Positions 7,551-17,080 of a stretch of DNA of 64,000 nt are shown here, in pieces. The stretch spans positions 124,001-188,000 of the forward strand of contig NZ_WACR01000003.1 in assembly GCF_008806325.1 (NCBI RefSeq). The letters are read 5' to 3'. The stretch's first letter is position 1. Every line of letters begins with the position of its first letter. Below the pieces are notes generated by a model, which was given only the letters and a program-made list of their open reading frames with translations, did not search any database and was not told the DNA's origin. Position numbers and translations under genes: made by a program. Source of the DNA: Salibacter halophilus. GTDB taxonomy: Bacteria; Bacteroidota; Bacteroidia; Flavobacteriales_G; Salibacteraceae.

Positions 7551-8868
7551 TTATGTTTTTGATAAGCACGTTTTCATTAGATCGCTCCATGCCTGACTGG
7601 AGTGTTTCATAATGATTTTCGATCTCTTCAAAAGCTTTTTCGTCTTTGACAGGAAAGCCGGATGCACCCAGTTCTTCAATCGCAGTGCTGAGATCGGTGA
7701 GTTTGAGGTTGTGAATATCGCGTTTGGGAAGATAAGCACGTGTTTTATCATCTTTTGTAGGCGTTTCAGCTATGAAGTTTGCCCGATTGAGTTTTGTGAG
7801 AATTTGCCTGATCATCCTCACCGGGATACCCAGCTCATTGGCGAGTTCTTCTTCAGTGACTGGTTTTTCGCCATTCATAAAACGATGTATGACTTTGTGC
7901 ATTACTAAAATAGTGAGCTTTTTCGTAAACTCGATGCTCACTTCACCCATTTCACTTTCGTACTCGTATTGATCGACATTTTCATTGGCGAAGGCCAGTT
8001 CAGCTCCTACCATGACAATAAGCCAACTCGTTTGTAGCCAAATGAGAAAGAGGGGCAAGGCTGCAAAACTACCGTAGATGGCGTTGTAACGCGAAACTCC
8101 AACTTGTAATGTGATATATGCCCACTCGAACAGCTGGAAACATGTACCCGCAATTACGGCCGCAATTAGGGCTGACTTAATGCTGACTCTAGTATTCGGC
8201 ATTACGGTGTAAAGGAGAACGAATGCTAACCAAATGAGTATGTAGGGTGATAGTTTAAATAGAAAATGAACGAGCGGACCAAAAAAACCGATGATTTCAA
8301 ATTGTTCGGCAAGAGTTTCAAACTGTGACTTGATGTAAACTGTGGCACTGCTCGATAGCAAAATGAGGACAGGCGACAGAATCATTATCGTGAGGTAATC
8401 AGTAAACTTACGAGACCATGACCGTCCGCTGGAAACTTCCCACACATCGTTGAAAGCATCTTCAATACTGATGAGCAATCGCATGACACTCCAAATCAAC
8501 ACAACAACACCAATACCGGCTATGAGTCCGCCCTGTGTGTTTTCGAGCATGCTTTCAGCAAAATCGACTACTTTTAGCCATACTTCGCGGTTATTGGAAG
8601 CATTTTCAAGAACCATATCATGGAGTCTGTCCTGAAACCCAAACCCTTTTGCAATGCCAAATATCATGGCAATTACGGGTACTATTGATAGGAGAGTGTA
8701 GAAAGTAAGTGCTGATGCTTTCTCCTGGATTCGATTTTCAAAAAAACCGCGACCTGCAATGACAAGTATGCGACCCTGTTTGAAAAAGAATGCCTGCCAG
8801 GCACTCATTTTACTCAAATCTTTTTCCCACAACTTGTGGAGAAAAAAGTGTTTCAACTTATCGATCAT
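7537..8868 (-). CDS. YihY/BrkB family membrane protein with C-terminal winged helix
   Basis: 443 residues. The N-terminal 300 residues form the YihY (formerly RNase BN) membrane domain with about six membrane segments, starting ASALTFYTLLSIVPVIAMIFG and ending at LIWLQTSWLIVMVGAELAFA (both conserved landmarks, shortened here). The last 110 residues are soluble and include a winged-helix-like stretch (EEELANELGIPVRMIRQILT) as in the Rrf2/MarR fold. The family is not a nuclease; a role in lipid or small-molecule transport has been suggested for relatives. The 3' end overlaps the PagL-like gene by 14 bp. Confidence 0.85.
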   Translation of the reverse strand: MIDKLKHFFLHKLWEKDLSKMSAWQAFFFKQGRILVIAGRGFFENRIQEKASALTFYTLLSIVPVIAMIFGIAKGFGFQDRLHDMVLENASNNREVWLKVVDFAESMLENTQGGLIAGIGVVVLIWSVMRLLISIEDAFNDVWEVSSGRSWSRKFTDYLTIMILSPVLILLSSSATVYIKSQFETLAEQFEIIGFFGPLVHFLFKLSPYILIWLAFVLLYTVMPNTRVSIKSALIAAVIAGTCFQLFEWAYITLQVGVSRYNAIYGSFAALPLFLIWLQTSWLIVMVGAELAFANENVDQYEYESEMGEVSIEFTKKLTILVMHKVIHRFMNGEKPVTEEELANELGIPVRMIRQILTKLNRANFIAETPTKDDKTRAYLPKRDIHNLKLTDLSTAIEELGASGFPVKDEKAFEEIENHYETLQSGMERSNENVLIKNINANT

Positions 8869-8932
8869 ACCTGCGAAGATACAATTGATTTAGATTTATC
8901 ATGATCAGTATGGAGAACAGAAATTATTAACC

Positions 8933-9529
8933 CTAATTGAGGTAGAATTTTTGTTTGAGAGCTTCTTCCTGTTTAAATAAAGCATTGACAATATTGAGGT
9001 GGTTGAGTAAAATGTTTTGTTGAAGTTTTGCCTGAGGAGTTGATATAAGCTTGTATTTCTCCATCATTGTGAGTTCACACTTGTTTGCGAGCTCGTAAAT
9101 ACTCATATTTTTACTAAACGAATAGCTGGGATCGTGCTTGAGTTGCTTCACAGAATACTCAAAATAAGCGTTGAGAAGATCATCATTGATTTTGCTGCGC
9201 TCTCGCTTTACGGGCTCAATTTCAGCATTATCGTACAACGAGTCGTTATTATCAATGTTTTGAACGTGACGGAATACATCTTCACCGATGATTTCGACAT
9301 CAAATCTTCCATCGTGATAAGACTTGGTTATTTTGTTCACCCTTACTAATGAGCCATATTCCCTGTTCATCTTGAGAGGCAAAAGAATTCCAAACGGCTT
9401 TTCTTCATCAATTGATTCTTTGATCAAAGCCTTGTAACGAGCCTCAAAAACATGAAGGGTTGTTGACTCACCGGGCAAAACAACCAGAGGCAAATAAAAC
9501 AGACCGATATCATTGATCTTCTTCGTCAT
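8933..9529 (-). CDS. Lon N-terminal (PUA-like) domain protein
   Basis: A 198-residue protein consisting only of the substrate-binding domain of Lon, without ATPase or protease. Landmarks are LFYLPLVVLPGESTTLHVFE at the start and FGILL near residue 48. Stand-alone Lon-N proteins are widespread and of unclear role; substrate recognition or an adaptor role is inferred from the domain. The start overlaps the stop of the preceding membrane protein gene by 4 bp (ATGA type), so the three genes 10199 to 8933 form an operon. Confidence 0.85.
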   Translation of the reverse strand: MTKKINDIGLFYLPLVVLPGESTTLHVFEARYKALIKESIDEEKPFGILLPLKMNREYGSLVRVNKITKSYHDGRFDVEIIGEDVFRHVQNIDNNDSLYDNAEIEPVKRERSKINDDLLNAYFEYSVKQLKHDPSYSFSKNMSIYELANKCELTMMEKYKLISTPQAKLQQNILLNHLNIVNALFKQEEALKQKFYLN

Positions 9530-9924
9530 ATATTCTCTAAACGTCTATATGTCCTATTTGTTGATGGCTTAGCTTGTCTTTTGTCAATCGCGAAGTAAAA
9601 CCAAATGCTACCAATAGCATAGCAGAGTACATCGAAATAATCTGCTATATATTGGTCACTTTCATTTGGTAACCACCATTCAAAAACCAAACTGACAGCT
9701 AAAAATGTAATAATGATATTGAAAATACCCAAAGCGTGATTTTCATCTTTAAATACAATGTATTTCATAGGGATGAGCGCGAGATGTAAAATAATTGGCA
9801 ACGCCAGTAAATCATTGAGGTAGCTGTTGATCAAAGAGCTGTTCAAGCCATCAAACCACCCTAACTGATTCATTGCGAAAACAGAGTAGGGAACAAGCAT
9901 TAAGCCGTGTTGCCTCAAAATCAT
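9526..9924 (-). CDS. Small four-helix membrane protein
   Basis: 132 residues with about four hydrophobic segments. The start at 9924 is chosen because it gives an ATGA overlap with the stop of the upstream zinc-ribbon gene and fits the family pattern MILRQHGLMLVPYSVF; an ATG further upstream (9948) would overlap that gene by 28 bp. The C-terminal half (FEWWLP...DYFDVLCYAIG) resembles the E...D..D pattern of VanZ-like proteins. Bacteroidota homologues are often labelled magnesium citrate secondary transporter, a name I consider unsupported by the sequence. Confidence 0.65.
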   Translation of the reverse strand: MILRQHGLMLVPYSVFAMNQLGWFDGLNSSLINSYLNDLLALPIILHLALIPMKYIVFKDENHALGIFNIIITFLAVSLVFEWWLPNESDQYIADYFDVLCYAIGSIWFYFAIDKRQAKPSTNRTYRRLENI

Positions 9925-10199
9925 CCCACTGCCCATGTCGTAATCCAAATTAAGAAACTCACAATTGCATAAAAAACGAGCTGACCAGCCTGGACAATCT
10001 TTTTGAAAAACTTCACAACAGCATTGTCTGAATCGTGAATTTTGATGAGTTGTGGTTTGAGAGGATCAGGTACTTTAGATCTTTTGAGCGATTCGCTCTT
10101 ATCTTTTTCGCGCAAAATCTTTCCACAAATCTCACAGGTTTCTTTACTGGCATCAACCCATGAGCCACAATGTTCACATTTAATTTGATGGTCGCTCAT
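9921..10199 (-). CDS. Zinc-ribbon protein with a C-terminal membrane anchor
   Basis: 92 residues. The N-terminus has a paired-cysteine zinc ribbon (CEHCGSWVDASKETCEIC, with the four cysteines in two CxxC pairs). A charged linker follows, and the last 30 residues contain a single membrane segment (LVFYAIVSFLIWITTW). It is the first gene of a three-gene operon with a membrane protein and a Lon-N protein. Function unknown. Confidence 0.7.
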   Translation of the reverse strand: MSDHQIKCEHCGSWVDASKETCEICGKILREKDKSESLKRSKVPDPLKPQLIKIHDSDNAVVKFFKKIVQAGQLVFYAIVSFLIWITTWAVG

Positions 10200-10333
10200 T
10201 CAATTAATTTGCAGCAAAATTAAAGGTCGTTTTAGTTACCTAATAATCATTTGCACATTTTGTTTGAATGGATTGGTCAGATCCGGCATTATTGTTGAAA
10301 ACATCTTGATTTTTCAGTTATTGTGACAATTTA

Positions 10334-10360
10334 TTGGTTACAATAAATAGGCTACCTTCG
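10334..10360 (+). promoter_or_regulatory. Probable Bacteroidota-type promoter of the histidine kinase gene
   Basis: A TTG at 10334-10336 is followed after 16 bp by TACCTTCG (10353-10360), close to the Bacteroidota -33 TTG / -7 TAnnTTTG consensus. The gene starts 27 bp further on. The spacing is a little short and the -7 box has one deviation, so this is a candidate only. Confidence 0.4.
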
Positions 10361-10387
10361 TAACATTCATTCAGCCCCCATTGAAAG

Positions 10388-12922
10388 ATGAAAATGCTTC
10401 GCATAGCTTTAATCACAATAATTGGCCTGTTTCAATTTCTGAATGGTCTCAGTCAGGTCACTTCAAATGAGCTCAATGATAAATTAGAGAATTATCGTCT
10501 CAGCAAGCTCGAAGGCGATACTGCGAATCAAATTGAAGCCCTTCACGAAATAGCAGTACATCTCAAGCGAGTGGGAGAGTTGGATAGCTCAATTATTTAC
10601 CTCAAAAAAGAGCTCGAACTGTCAAAGCTCAAAGGCGATACCTACAACTACATTCGTAGTCTCAATGCTTTGGGTATAGTTGAAAAACAACACGGAAACT
10701 TTTCAAACTCTGAAGAATACTACAACAGAGCACTGCTTTCACTTGGCAATGATGGCGATAGCCTTTTACTAGCAAAAATCCACAACAATCTTGGCTTGGT
10801 ACAAAAGCTAGAAGGAAAAGTAGATGATGCTCTTTCGAATTTCATTCACTCTATCAGAATTAGAACCGAGCTCAAGGACTCGGCCTCGCTAGTAGTTGCT
10901 CATAACAATCTGGCTTTACTCTACATGGAAATTGAAGACTTCAATGATGCTATCGATCAGCTTCAATTGGCCAAAAGAGCCTGTCGTAATTATGGATCTG
11001 ACTATAAAATGAGCATCATTGATCATAATCTCGGACTCAGCTATTTGGGGCTCAACTCAATAGATGATGCAATTTCTTATCTCACAAAAGCGAAAAAAGC
11101 CAGATCAACCTTCGATGATCCAGTAGGAAAGGCATCAATAGATATGAGTTTTGGGAAATTATGGCTTCAAGAAAAGGAATACAGCAAAGCATTAGATGTT
11201 TTAACAAAAGCTCAGCATGTTTTTATATCAAAGAATTCTGAGAAACTTTTGGATGAACTCTACTACCTGAAGGCGATGACGCTCAAAAAGGTAGGTCAAT
11301 CAGATTCTGCTTCTCACTATTTTGAAATGAGTATCGAACAGGCCGAAAAGCATTTAGGTTCCAGGTTTTTAGTTAAAAGCTATAGGGAAATGGCTCTGTT
11401 GAAAAAGAAACAGGGCGATTTACAATCTTCCAATTATTATTTGAGCAAGCTCATTCAGGTTCAGGACTCGCTCAACGAATTGGAGATTCGCAAAAAAGCT
11501 TCAGAACTAGAGCATCAGTACAATAGTCAAATCAAAGAAAAGGAAATTCAATCGCTGGAAAAGGTGAACCGACTCAATGAGCGACTCAAAAAGCGCAACT
11601 TTTGGTTTTTCCTTATAACCGCAATTCTGCTCATCGTGGCTGTCGTTTTTGCTGTTTCGCTGTATTATGAAATGCGCTCGAAAAAAAGAGTTGCTGATGA
11701 ACTCACTAAAACCAACAGGTCTTTAGCCAGATCTAACTCTGCTCTGAAAAGGGCAAATGCCAAAGCCGAGGAAGCACTTCAAATTAAAAGAGATTTTGTG
11801 GCAGCTGTAAGCCATGAAATTAGAACACCAATGACATCTGTTATCGGTATGACAGAGCTATTAGCTGATACACCGCTCAGCAACGATCAAAAAAAGTATC
11901 TCAAAGTAGTGAAAAACAGCAGCTCCAGCCTGCTAGTGTTACTCAATGATATTCTCGACTTCTCTAAAATTGAGGCTAAACAAATCAAACTGCACTACGA
12001 GGAAGTACAACTGAAACCTCTGTTAAGTGAGATAGAGTTGTTGCTCAAAAAAGAAAAGAAGGAGAATGTTGAGTTTGAGTTAATTGTCGATAACGATGTA
12101 CCACAGTTCATTTATATCGATCAAAACAGAATGAGGCAGGTTTTGGTGAATCTATTGCACAACGCGTTTAAGTTCACACATGAAGGAAAAGTTCAACTGA
12201 CAGTAAAGCCAGGAAAAAAAGAAAAGACGCTCAATGGCTATCTGTACGATATTGTATTTCAGGTAAAAGATACCGGAATTGGAATTTCAAAACATAAACT
12301 CAAATGGATTTTTGAGTCTTTTCATCAGGCAGATTCTTCTATCTCTAAAAATTACGGAGGCGTTGGTTTAGGGTTGTCAATCACGAAAGGACTTGTAAAG
12401 CTCATGGGAAGCGATCTCAAAGTTGAGAGTAGAGAAGGTGAAGGAACCACTTTTAGTTTTAAAATCACTTCAAAAGGAAAAAACAAACATCTTGAAAGTG
12501 AAAACTTCACTAGCATTGAAGATGATTCAAATCCGGGAATATCATATCCATTGAATATACTCATAGTTGACGATAATAAGATCAACCGTGAAATGCTCGA
12601 TATTCAGCTCCGCAAAATGGGCTATAAACCACTTATAGCCAAAGATGGAGAAGAAGCAATCAATATTGCTGTCAATCGACAGCCCGATCTCATTTTCATG
12701 GACATCATGATGCCCGGAATCGATGGAATAGAAGCAACCCGAAAAATAAGGGAAAAGCTCAAAGATGAAAGCCCCATTATAATAGCTCTTTCTGCCGATA
12801 CTTTTAGTGCGCAATCACAAAGCTCTATGATTCACACTTTTGACGATTACATGAGCAAACCGTTTTTTGCACAGGGTCTGCTTGAAGCAATCAAAAAATG
12901 GTACGGTAAAACGAAAACTTAA
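10388..12922 (+). CDS. TPR hybrid histidine kinase
   Basis: 844 residues in this order: signal peptide (1-22), about seven TPR repeats in the periplasmic part (30-370), one membrane helix (about 404-426), a coiled coil, a HisKA dimerisation domain with H476 (AAVSHEIRTPMTS), a HATPase domain with N box (LLHNAFKFT) and G boxes (DTGIGIS, GVGLGLSI), and a receiver domain with the phospho-acceptor aspartate in FMDIMMPGIDG (about 770-780) and K in MSKPFF. All key residues are present. The receiver has no output domain, so a phosphotransfer partner elsewhere is expected. The 3' end overlaps the convergent methyltransferase gene by 4 bp. Confidence 0.92.
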   Translation: MKMLRIALITIIGLFQFLNGLSQVTSNELNDKLENYRLSKLEGDTANQIEALHEIAVHLKRVGELDSSIIYLKKELELSKLKGDTYNYIRSLNALGIVEKQHGNFSNSEEYYNRALLSLGNDGDSLLLAKIHNNLGLVQKLEGKVDDALSNFIHSIRIRTELKDSASLVVAHNNLALLYMEIEDFNDAIDQLQLAKRACRNYGSDYKMSIIDHNLGLSYLGLNSIDDAISYLTKAKKARSTFDDPVGKASIDMSFGKLWLQEKEYSKALDVLTKAQHVFISKNSEKLLDELYYLKAMTLKKVGQSDSASHYFEMSIEQAEKHLGSRFLVKSYREMALLKKKQGDLQSSNYYLSKLIQVQDSLNELEIRKKASELEHQYNSQIKEKEIQSLEKVNRLNERLKKRNFWFFLITAILLIVAVVFAVSLYYEMRSKKRVADELTKTNRSLARSNSALKRANAKAEEALQIKRDFVAAVSHEIRTPMTSVIGMTELLADTPLSNDQKKYLKVVKNSSSSLLVLLNDILDFSKIEAKQIKLHYEEVQLKPLLSEIELLLKKEKKENVEFELIVDNDVPQFIYIDQNRMRQVLVNLLHNAFKFTHEGKVQLTVKPGKKEKTLNGYLYDIVFQVKDTGIGISKHKLKWIFESFHQADSSISKNYGGVGLGLSITKGLVKLMGSDLKVESREGEGTTFSFKITSKGKNKHLESENFTSIEDDSNPGISYPLNILIVDDNKINREMLDIQLRKMGYKPLIAKDGEEAINIAVNRQPDLIFMDIMMPGIDGIEATRKIREKLKDESPIIIALSADTFSAQSQSSMIHTFDDYMSKPFFAQGLLEAIKKWYGKTKT

Positions 12923-14073
12923 GCCTTATTTTTCTTGGAGCCGGCATACATCTCATAAAGATGGAGTTTGCACTCAATTGACCCGTTGAACATCGGTACT
13001 TTTTTGAATGGTCGTAATCCAAAGTGTTTGAGCCCTTTCATCGATCCAGAAAATACTGCGGCTTTAAATCCTTTGAATTCCTGTTTTAACAAGTCGCCAA
13101 TTGCTTTGTGCAACTCAACAGCGTCATCTTCATCAATTCGCTTTCCGTAAGGTGGATTTGCCACAAAAAGACCTGGTTCACCTTTTGGCCTGCAATCTTC
13201 AAAGTGATTGCGTGTAACCCTCAGTAAATCCGGTTCAAGTCCCAACTTAATCCAGTGTTCACGAGTTGTGTCAACTGCTTCCTGGTCACGGTCAGAGCCG
13301 TAAAAGCGAGCTTCTATTTCCTTTTCTTTATCTCTAAGATCTTCCAACACAGAGTACCACAACTCACGGTCAAAGTTCTTCCAGTTTTTTAAACAGAAAT
13401 CTTTGCGATTGACATTGGGAGCAGTGTTTGAAGCGATAAGTGCCGCTTCAGTCAGGAACGTTCCCGTTCCGCAAAACGGATCGTAAATATCGACAGATCC
13501 GTCATAACCGGCTAACTTCAGAATTCCGGCTGCTAATGCTTCGTTGAGCGGAGCACGCAAGCTTCTTGTTCGGTAGTTTCGTTGATTGAGTGGTTCACCG
13601 CTGCTGTCTAGCGCAATATCGACCTTATCCTGGCGAATCAATAAGTGAACGCGAACATCGGGTCTCACTTTATCGATGCTCGGTCTTTTACCAAACTCAT
13701 TTCTGAACCGATCGGCAATAGCATCTTTCACCTTGAGAGCAGGGAACTGGCTGTTGCGCATCAAATCTGAAAAGATCACACCATCGATGATGAACGTTTT
13801 ATCAACATCGAAATAGCGGTGCCACGGAATTTTGTAAGCTCCATCGTACAAATCGTTTTGGTTCTGAATAGTAAATGAACTAATCGTAACCAAAACTCTC
13901 AAAGCCGTATTACAAGCCAAATTACAGCGGTAAACCGTTTCGAGGTCTCCTTCACAGGCCACAGCACGGTTGAGAACTTCGATATTCTCACCGCCACAGG
14001 CTTTTACTTCCTCAGCCAGAACTGATTCCAGTCCCTGGTGAGTTTTTACAACAATTGATAGTTTCTTTTCCAA
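12919..14073 (-). CDS. THUMP-domain RNA methyltransferase (RlmL N-terminal type)
   Basis: 384 residues: an N-terminal ferredoxin-like/THUMP RNA-binding part (about 1-160) and a Rossmann methyltransferase with SAM motif YDPFCGTGTFLTEAAL (about 195-210) and catalytic motif NPPYGKR (about 305). NPPY is typical of amino-group methylation, here most likely N2-guanine in 23S rRNA as for the N-terminal half of E. coli RlmL. The C-terminal RlmK-like half of the E. coli protein is absent, as is usual in Bacteroidota. The TPR membrane protein gene lies 8 bp upstream, so the two may be cotranscribed. Confidence 0.88.
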   Translation of the reverse strand: MEKKLSIVVKTHQGLESVLAEEVKACGGENIEVLNRAVACEGDLETVYRCNLACNTALRVLVTISSFTIQNQNDLYDGAYKIPWHRYFDVDKTFIIDGVIFSDLMRNSQFPALKVKDAIADRFRNEFGKRPSIDKVRPDVRVHLLIRQDKVDIALDSSGEPLNQRNYRTRSLRAPLNEALAAGILKLAGYDGSVDIYDPFCGTGTFLTEAALIASNTAPNVNRKDFCLKNWKNFDRELWYSVLEDLRDKEKEIEARFYGSDRDQEAVDTTREHWIKLGLEPDLLRVTRNHFEDCRPKGEPGLFVANPPYGKRIDEDDAVELHKAIGDLLKQEFKGFKAAVFSGSMKGLKHFGLRPFKKVPMFNGSIECKLHLYEMYAGSKKNKA

Positions 14074-14081
14074 ATCTCAGA

Positions 14082-14600
14082 TTATATACGGTTCAATTGC
14101 TGCTTGAGCATCTTAATTTGATCGGCAATCATGTTCTTGTCGTCATCTTTCTTAGCCTGATTCAACCAGTTTAGCGCTTCACGTTTTCTTCTTCTGCTCG
14201 CTGCAATACCGGCCAGGTTTAGTTTTACCATCGCGCGATCGTGTTTCATGCGAAGGCCTAGTGACAACGCTCTTTTGAGAATTGAATCTGCTTTCCCCAT
14301 TTTACCGGTTTGGCTCATGATCATGCCCTGCAAGTAGTAATAATAAGCCTGCTGACTTTTGATCATCACTTCAGGCTTTTTGATTTTGCCCAACCACTTT
14401 TCAGCTTTAGCGTAATTCTGTTTCCTGAGGGCGAGAAAAGCTAAAAGGATAAACTCGTTGAGCCAAACGGTTGCTAGTACAAGAGCACTCAAAAGAACGA
14501 AGAAGATTCCGTTTCCTATTTCACCCTCGATGAACTGATATACTGAAAATCCTAAGATGACCGCTGTAATCGCGATGCGTAATATGTAAGATGCAAACAT
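14082..14600 (-). CDS. Membrane-anchored TPR protein
   Basis: 172 residues with two N-terminal membrane segments (about 5-23 and 28-55) followed by about three TPR-like helical pairs (ALRKQNYAKAEKWLGKI, then AYYYYLQGMIMSQTGKMGKA, then AGIAASRRRKREALNWL). Probably a scaffold protein in the inner membrane. It precedes the RNA methyltransferase gene by 8 bp. A perfect TAAATTTG promoter box lies 26 bp upstream on the same strand. Confidence 0.75.
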   Translation of the reverse strand: MFASYILRIAITAVILGFSVYQFIEGEIGNGIFFVLLSALVLATVWLNEFILLAFLALRKQNYAKAEKWLGKIKKPEVMIKSQQAYYYYLQGMIMSQTGKMGKADSILKRALSLGLRMKHDRAMVKLNLAGIAASRRRKREALNWLNQAKKDDDKNMIADQIKMLKQQLNRI

Positions 14601-14625
14601 GTTGTGTTATCTATAAATTGGGCTG

Positions 14626-14633
14626 CAAATTTA
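14626..14633 (-). promoter_or_regulatory. TAAATTTG -7 promoter box
   Basis: On the minus strand the sequence reads TAAATTTG, a perfect match to the Bacteroidota -7 consensus TAnnTTTG, 26 bp in front of the ATG at 14600. No clear -33 TTG was found at the expected distance. Confidence 0.5.
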
Positions 14634-14733
14634 GAATTCTCAGCTGTATTTACGGGTAAAAAGCTCCATTCATCACAAAATGATTGAGCAATTCAATAAA
14701 ATAAGCTTTATTTGAGTCAAAATTTTCAGAAAT

Positions 14734-16791
14734 ATGAACAAAAAACTTATGCTGTTGGCAGGAGCCGGTGTTTTGACATTTGCTTCCTGTAACAATGCAT
14801 CAAATCAGCAAAAAGAAGAAAAAGCTGTAGAAAAGGAATACGAAGCTTTTGCTACATCGGCACTGGATACTTCAGTGCATGCCTGTGAAGACTTTTTTCA
14901 ATATACAGCAGGCGGATTTATCGAAAACAATCCTATTCCTGATTCAGAAAGCAGGTGGGGACGTTTCAACATCTTGATTGAGGACAATAATAAACGCCTC
15001 AAGGAAATCCTCATGACGTTTACGGATAAAACTGATTTGAAAAAAGGATCTGACCAACAGCTCGTGGGTGATTTGTTTCATACCGGAATTGATACTGCTG
15101 CAATCGATAAGCGCGGAATCAAAGATATTGAGCCGCTTTTGAAGGCAGTTGATAACATTCAGAACCAAAAGGAATATTTCACAAAAGCAGGAGAGATGAA
15201 GCTCCTGGGTTTTGGTAATCCATTTTCGGCTTATGTGAGTCCGGATAAGAAGAATGTGAACATGAACGTGCTCTACGCTTCGCAGAGCGGACTTTCACTT
15301 CCTGATAGAGATTACTACATCAAAGATGACTCGGCTTCAAAATCGATCAGAACCAAATTCAAAAGCTACGTAGCCGATATGTTGGCTATGACTGGCTCTG
15401 ACCGTGAAAAAGCAAAACAAATGGCGAACCGAATTTACGCGGTTGAGGAATCGATTGCCAAAAATCAAATGAGTCGTGTGGATCAGCGAAATCCGAAATT
15501 GACTTACAATAAAATGGCTGTTTCTGAATTTATGGAAATGACGCCAAACATAGGGTGGAAGCAGTATTTTAATACGCTTGGAATCGAGACTGATACGATT
15601 ATCGTGAACAACCCTGGTTACATGAAATCGCTCGACAGCATGTACACAGCAACTGATCTTGCCGACTGGAAATTGCTGATGCACTGGAAGGTTGTGAACG
15701 GATCTGCTAATTATCTGACATCAGAACTCGAGCAGCGTAGTTTTGATTTTTATGGTACCACGATCAATGGTAAAAAAGAAATGAAGCCTCGCTGGAGAAG
15801 AGTTATGAACCGTATGGGCGGACTAGATGAGCAACTGGGGCATCTTTTTGTTGAAAAGCATTTCTCTGCAGATTCAAAAGCGCAGGTTGAAGGGATGGTT
15901 GAAGACTTGCGAGCTGCATTTAGAGAGCGCATTAATGGTTTAAGTTGGATGACTCCTGAAACAAAGGAAAAGGCGCTTGAAAAACTGGATGCGTTTACTT
16001 ATAAAATCGGTTACCCTGATAATTGGAAAGATTATAGTGATCTCGATATCTCGAGAGAGTCATTCGCGCAAAATATGTTGACGCTGAATGAATACAAAAC
16101 ACGCGAGAACCTCGACAAACTCAATAAGCCGGTGGATAAGAGCGAATGGTACATGGGAGCTCATGTTGTCAACGCATATTACAATCCGTACAACAATGAA
16201 ATCGTTTTCCCGGCCGGAATTTTACAGCCGCCTTTCTTCAATCCTGATGCAGATGCAGCCATCAACTACGGTGGAATAGGAGGAGTGATCGGGCATGAAT
16301 TCACACACGGTTTTGATGATAAAGGAAGCCTCTACGGTGCTGATGGAAATCTCAATGACTGGTGGACTGAGACTGATCGTCAACGCTTTGATTCGCTCGT
16401 GAATAAAGTGGTTGAGCAGTACAGCTCTTACGAGCCACTCGAAGGCTTGAACATCAACGGAAAGCTTACAGTAGGAGAGAACATCGCAGATTTTGGCGGA
16501 ATTACACTCGCTTATCACGCTTACAAAAAGTCGATTGAAGGTCAGCCCGAACCAAAACCAATTGACGGATTCTCTGATGATCAGCGCGTATTTCTCGGTT
16601 GGGCGCAGGTTTGGCAAATGAACTCAACCAAAGAGTACATCCGCAATCGTGTAATGACTGATCCACACTCACCGGCACGTTTCCGTGTGAACGGACCACT
16701 GAGTAACATGGTTGAGTTTGAAAAGGCATTTGCCTGCAACTCACACGAATCATTTGTTAGATCAGATAGCGCAAAGATTGTTATTTGGTAA
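14734..16791 (+). CDS. M13 family zinc metallopeptidase (neprilysin/PepO-like lipoprotein)
   Basis: 685 residues, the usual length of the M13 family. The N-terminus is a lipoprotein signal (LTFASC, cysteine about residue 19). The zinc site is complete: HEFTH at 521-525, and ENIADFGG at 582-589 giving the third ligand E582. Upstream, the NAYYNP motif (about 480-485) matches the substrate-binding N-A-Y/F-Y of the family. It cleaves oligopeptides in the periplasm or at the cell surface. It stands alone and ends in a strong terminator. It carries two copies of the GGTCAGADCC word (15046, 15394). Confidence 0.95.
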   Translation: MNKKLMLLAGAGVLTFASCNNASNQQKEEKAVEKEYEAFATSALDTSVHACEDFFQYTAGGFIENNPIPDSESRWGRFNILIEDNNKRLKEILMTFTDKTDLKKGSDQQLVGDLFHTGIDTAAIDKRGIKDIEPLLKAVDNIQNQKEYFTKAGEMKLLGFGNPFSAYVSPDKKNVNMNVLYASQSGLSLPDRDYYIKDDSASKSIRTKFKSYVADMLAMTGSDREKAKQMANRIYAVEESIAKNQMSRVDQRNPKLTYNKMAVSEFMEMTPNIGWKQYFNTLGIETDTIIVNNPGYMKSLDSMYTATDLADWKLLMHWKVVNGSANYLTSELEQRSFDFYGTTINGKKEMKPRWRRVMNRMGGLDEQLGHLFVEKHFSADSKAQVEGMVEDLRAAFRERINGLSWMTPETKEKALEKLDAFTYKIGYPDNWKDYSDLDISRESFAQNMLTLNEYKTRENLDKLNKPVDKSEWYMGAHVVNAYYNPYNNEIVFPAGILQPPFFNPDADAAINYGGIGGVIGHEFTHGFDDKGSLYGADGNLNDWWTETDRQRFDSLVNKVVEQYSSYEPLEGLNINGKLTVGENIADFGGITLAYHAYKKSIEGQPEPKPIDGFSDDQRVFLGWAQVWQMNSTKEYIRNRVMTDPHSPARFRVNGPLSNMVEFEKAFACNSHESFVRSDSAKIVIW

Positions 16792-16819
16792 AACCTCACT
16801 TACAGCGTGGAATTAATTG

Positions 16820-16850
16820 AAGGTCGGCTCATGATAGCCGGCCTTTTTTA
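16820..16850 (+). terminator. Rho-independent terminator after the M13 peptidase
   Basis: Stem AAGGTCGGCT / AGCCGGCCTT with one G-T wobble and a 6-base loop, followed by a run of six T. A copy of the GGTCAGADCC word begins 3 bp after it (16853). Confidence 0.85.
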
Positions 16851-16975
16851 TTGGTCAGAGCCTGAAGCTCACTAACCAGTGAACTTGCTAGATCAACGAA
16901 GTTAATTCATACACCTCATTGTGAATTAAATCTATTAAATTTCATATTTTTATGAAATGCATTAGGTAAGACCGT

Positions 16976-17016
16976 ATTGATTATAAAAGTCACGTGATAC
17001 AATCGCGCGGCAGCGG
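16976..17016 (+). repeat. Spacer repeat, copy 1
   Basis: About 41 bp beginning ATTGATTATA and containing GATACAATC and GGCAGC, 65 bp before the first small gene. A diverged copy (about three quarters identical by eye) lies at 17824-17863 before the second small gene. It could be a promoter/leader module shared by the genes. Confidence 0.5.
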
Positions 17017-17080
17017 AGAGCTACTCCTATATTTTATATTTTGAGAATTCATGATCAATATGATGAAAATGGACTAATTA